Of a stretch of 5,576 nt of DNA, positions 5,316 through 5,576 are shown in pieces. The translations under genes were made by a program, and so were the position numbers. Location: the NCBI RefSeq assembly GCF_019695415.1, contig NZ_JAIFKJ010000619.1, positions 1 to 5,576 on the forward strand, given 5' to 3'. This stretch comes from Thiohalocapsa sp. (GTDB taxonomy: Bacteria > Pseudomonadota > Gammaproteobacteria > Chromatiales > Chromatiaceae). The stretch's first letter is position 1. Each line of letters opens with the position of its first letter. The notes beneath the pieces are model-generated. The model was not told the origin of the DNA. It searched no databases and saw only the letters and a list, made by a program, of their open reading frames with translations.

Positions 5316-5576
5316 TCAGGGGGTCGGGCTGCTTGTCGGCGCAGGGCCGGGTCCAACAGGCGCAGGCGGGCCTGTCGGTGCGGCGGGGGCCGCGGGCGGG
5401 GTGGCGCCCGGCGTCACCATAGGCGGCAGCTCCGGCCGCTCGCCCCGATCGACATCCGGCGAGGCCCGCCCCGCGGCGCCCCAGGCCGCACCTGTGGTTC
5501 TCGGGCCACCCCACGCACACGTACCGTCCTTGGCCTCGACGCACGCCACACACCCGGAGACGACCTGCAGGCTCCC
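5316..5576 (-). CDS. 3' end of unidentified gene with Pro/Ala-rich tail
   Basis: The final 86 codons and the stop of a minus-strand gene whose start lies beyond the right edge. The frame was chosen because it ends in TGA 11 bases before der and has consistently G+C-rich third positions; the frame continuous with der is less protein-like. Visible: SLQVVSGCVACVEAKDGTC near the left of the fragment, with three cysteines, then an acidic/basic linker and a low-complexity tail (PPMVTPGATPPAAP, APTGPPAPVGPGPAP). In many gammaproteobacteria bamB precedes der, but this end does not look like a BamB beta-propeller C-terminus. I do not recognise it. A proline-rich tail suggests a secreted, membrane or envelope-spanning protein, which is only inference. 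Confidence 0.55.
   Translation of the reverse strand, partial: GSLQVVSGCVACVEAKDGTCAWGGPRTTGAAWGAAGRASPDVDRGERPELPPMVTPGATPPAAPAAPTGPPAPVGPGPAPTSSPTP

Noticed and set aside
5305..5553. N-terminal extension of der in the same frame
   Set aside because: Der proteins begin right before the first G1 motif, and the extension is Arg/Cys/Gly-rich with no homology that I recognise.

Overview
The window is G+C-rich chromosomal DNA, roughly two-thirds G+C by eye, and almost certainly gammaproteobacterial. The der gene, the signal-peptide Sel1/SLT lytic transglycosylase, the bacterial-type thiopurine methyltransferase and the style of the intergenic repeats all fit a member of the Chromatiales, Xanthomonadales or a related lineage. 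The genus cannot be fixed from this sequence.

Layout from left to right. A minus-strand gene that leaves the window at base 1 encodes an uncharacterised protein with a two-CxxC putative zinc ribbon. It is divergent from a plus-strand series: a secreted lytic transglycosylase with Sel1-like repeats (668-1585), then a class I SAM methyltransferase with an apparent signal peptide (1639-2397). A strong hairpin lies between these two. Next comes thiopurine S-methyltransferase, tpm (2622-3347), and then a 68-residue lipoprotein (3500-3706). Two copies of a direct repeat of about 94 bp, 907 bp apart and in the same orientation, bracket tpm. The second copy begins just after the tpm stop. On the other side of a convergent spacer, the essential ribosome-assembly GTPase gene der runs on the minus strand (3913-5304). 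Eleven bases upstream of it is the 3' end of another minus-strand gene with a Pro/Ala-rich tail, which leaves the window at its right edge.

Functional picture. The transglycosylase and lipoprotein belong to the cell envelope, and the first methyltransferase is predicted to be exported. Tpm is a cytoplasmic small-molecule methyltransferase that in other bacteria acts on thiopurines and on selenium or tellurium compounds. Der is housekeeping. Nothing ties all of these into one pathway. The points most worth checking are the repeat-bracketed tpm unit, the seemingly exported SAM methyltransferase beside a peptidoglycan lyase, the intercistronic hairpin, and the two edge genes of unknown function. 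I see no CRISPR array, transposase, integrase, tRNA or rRNA, and no convincing new defence system.
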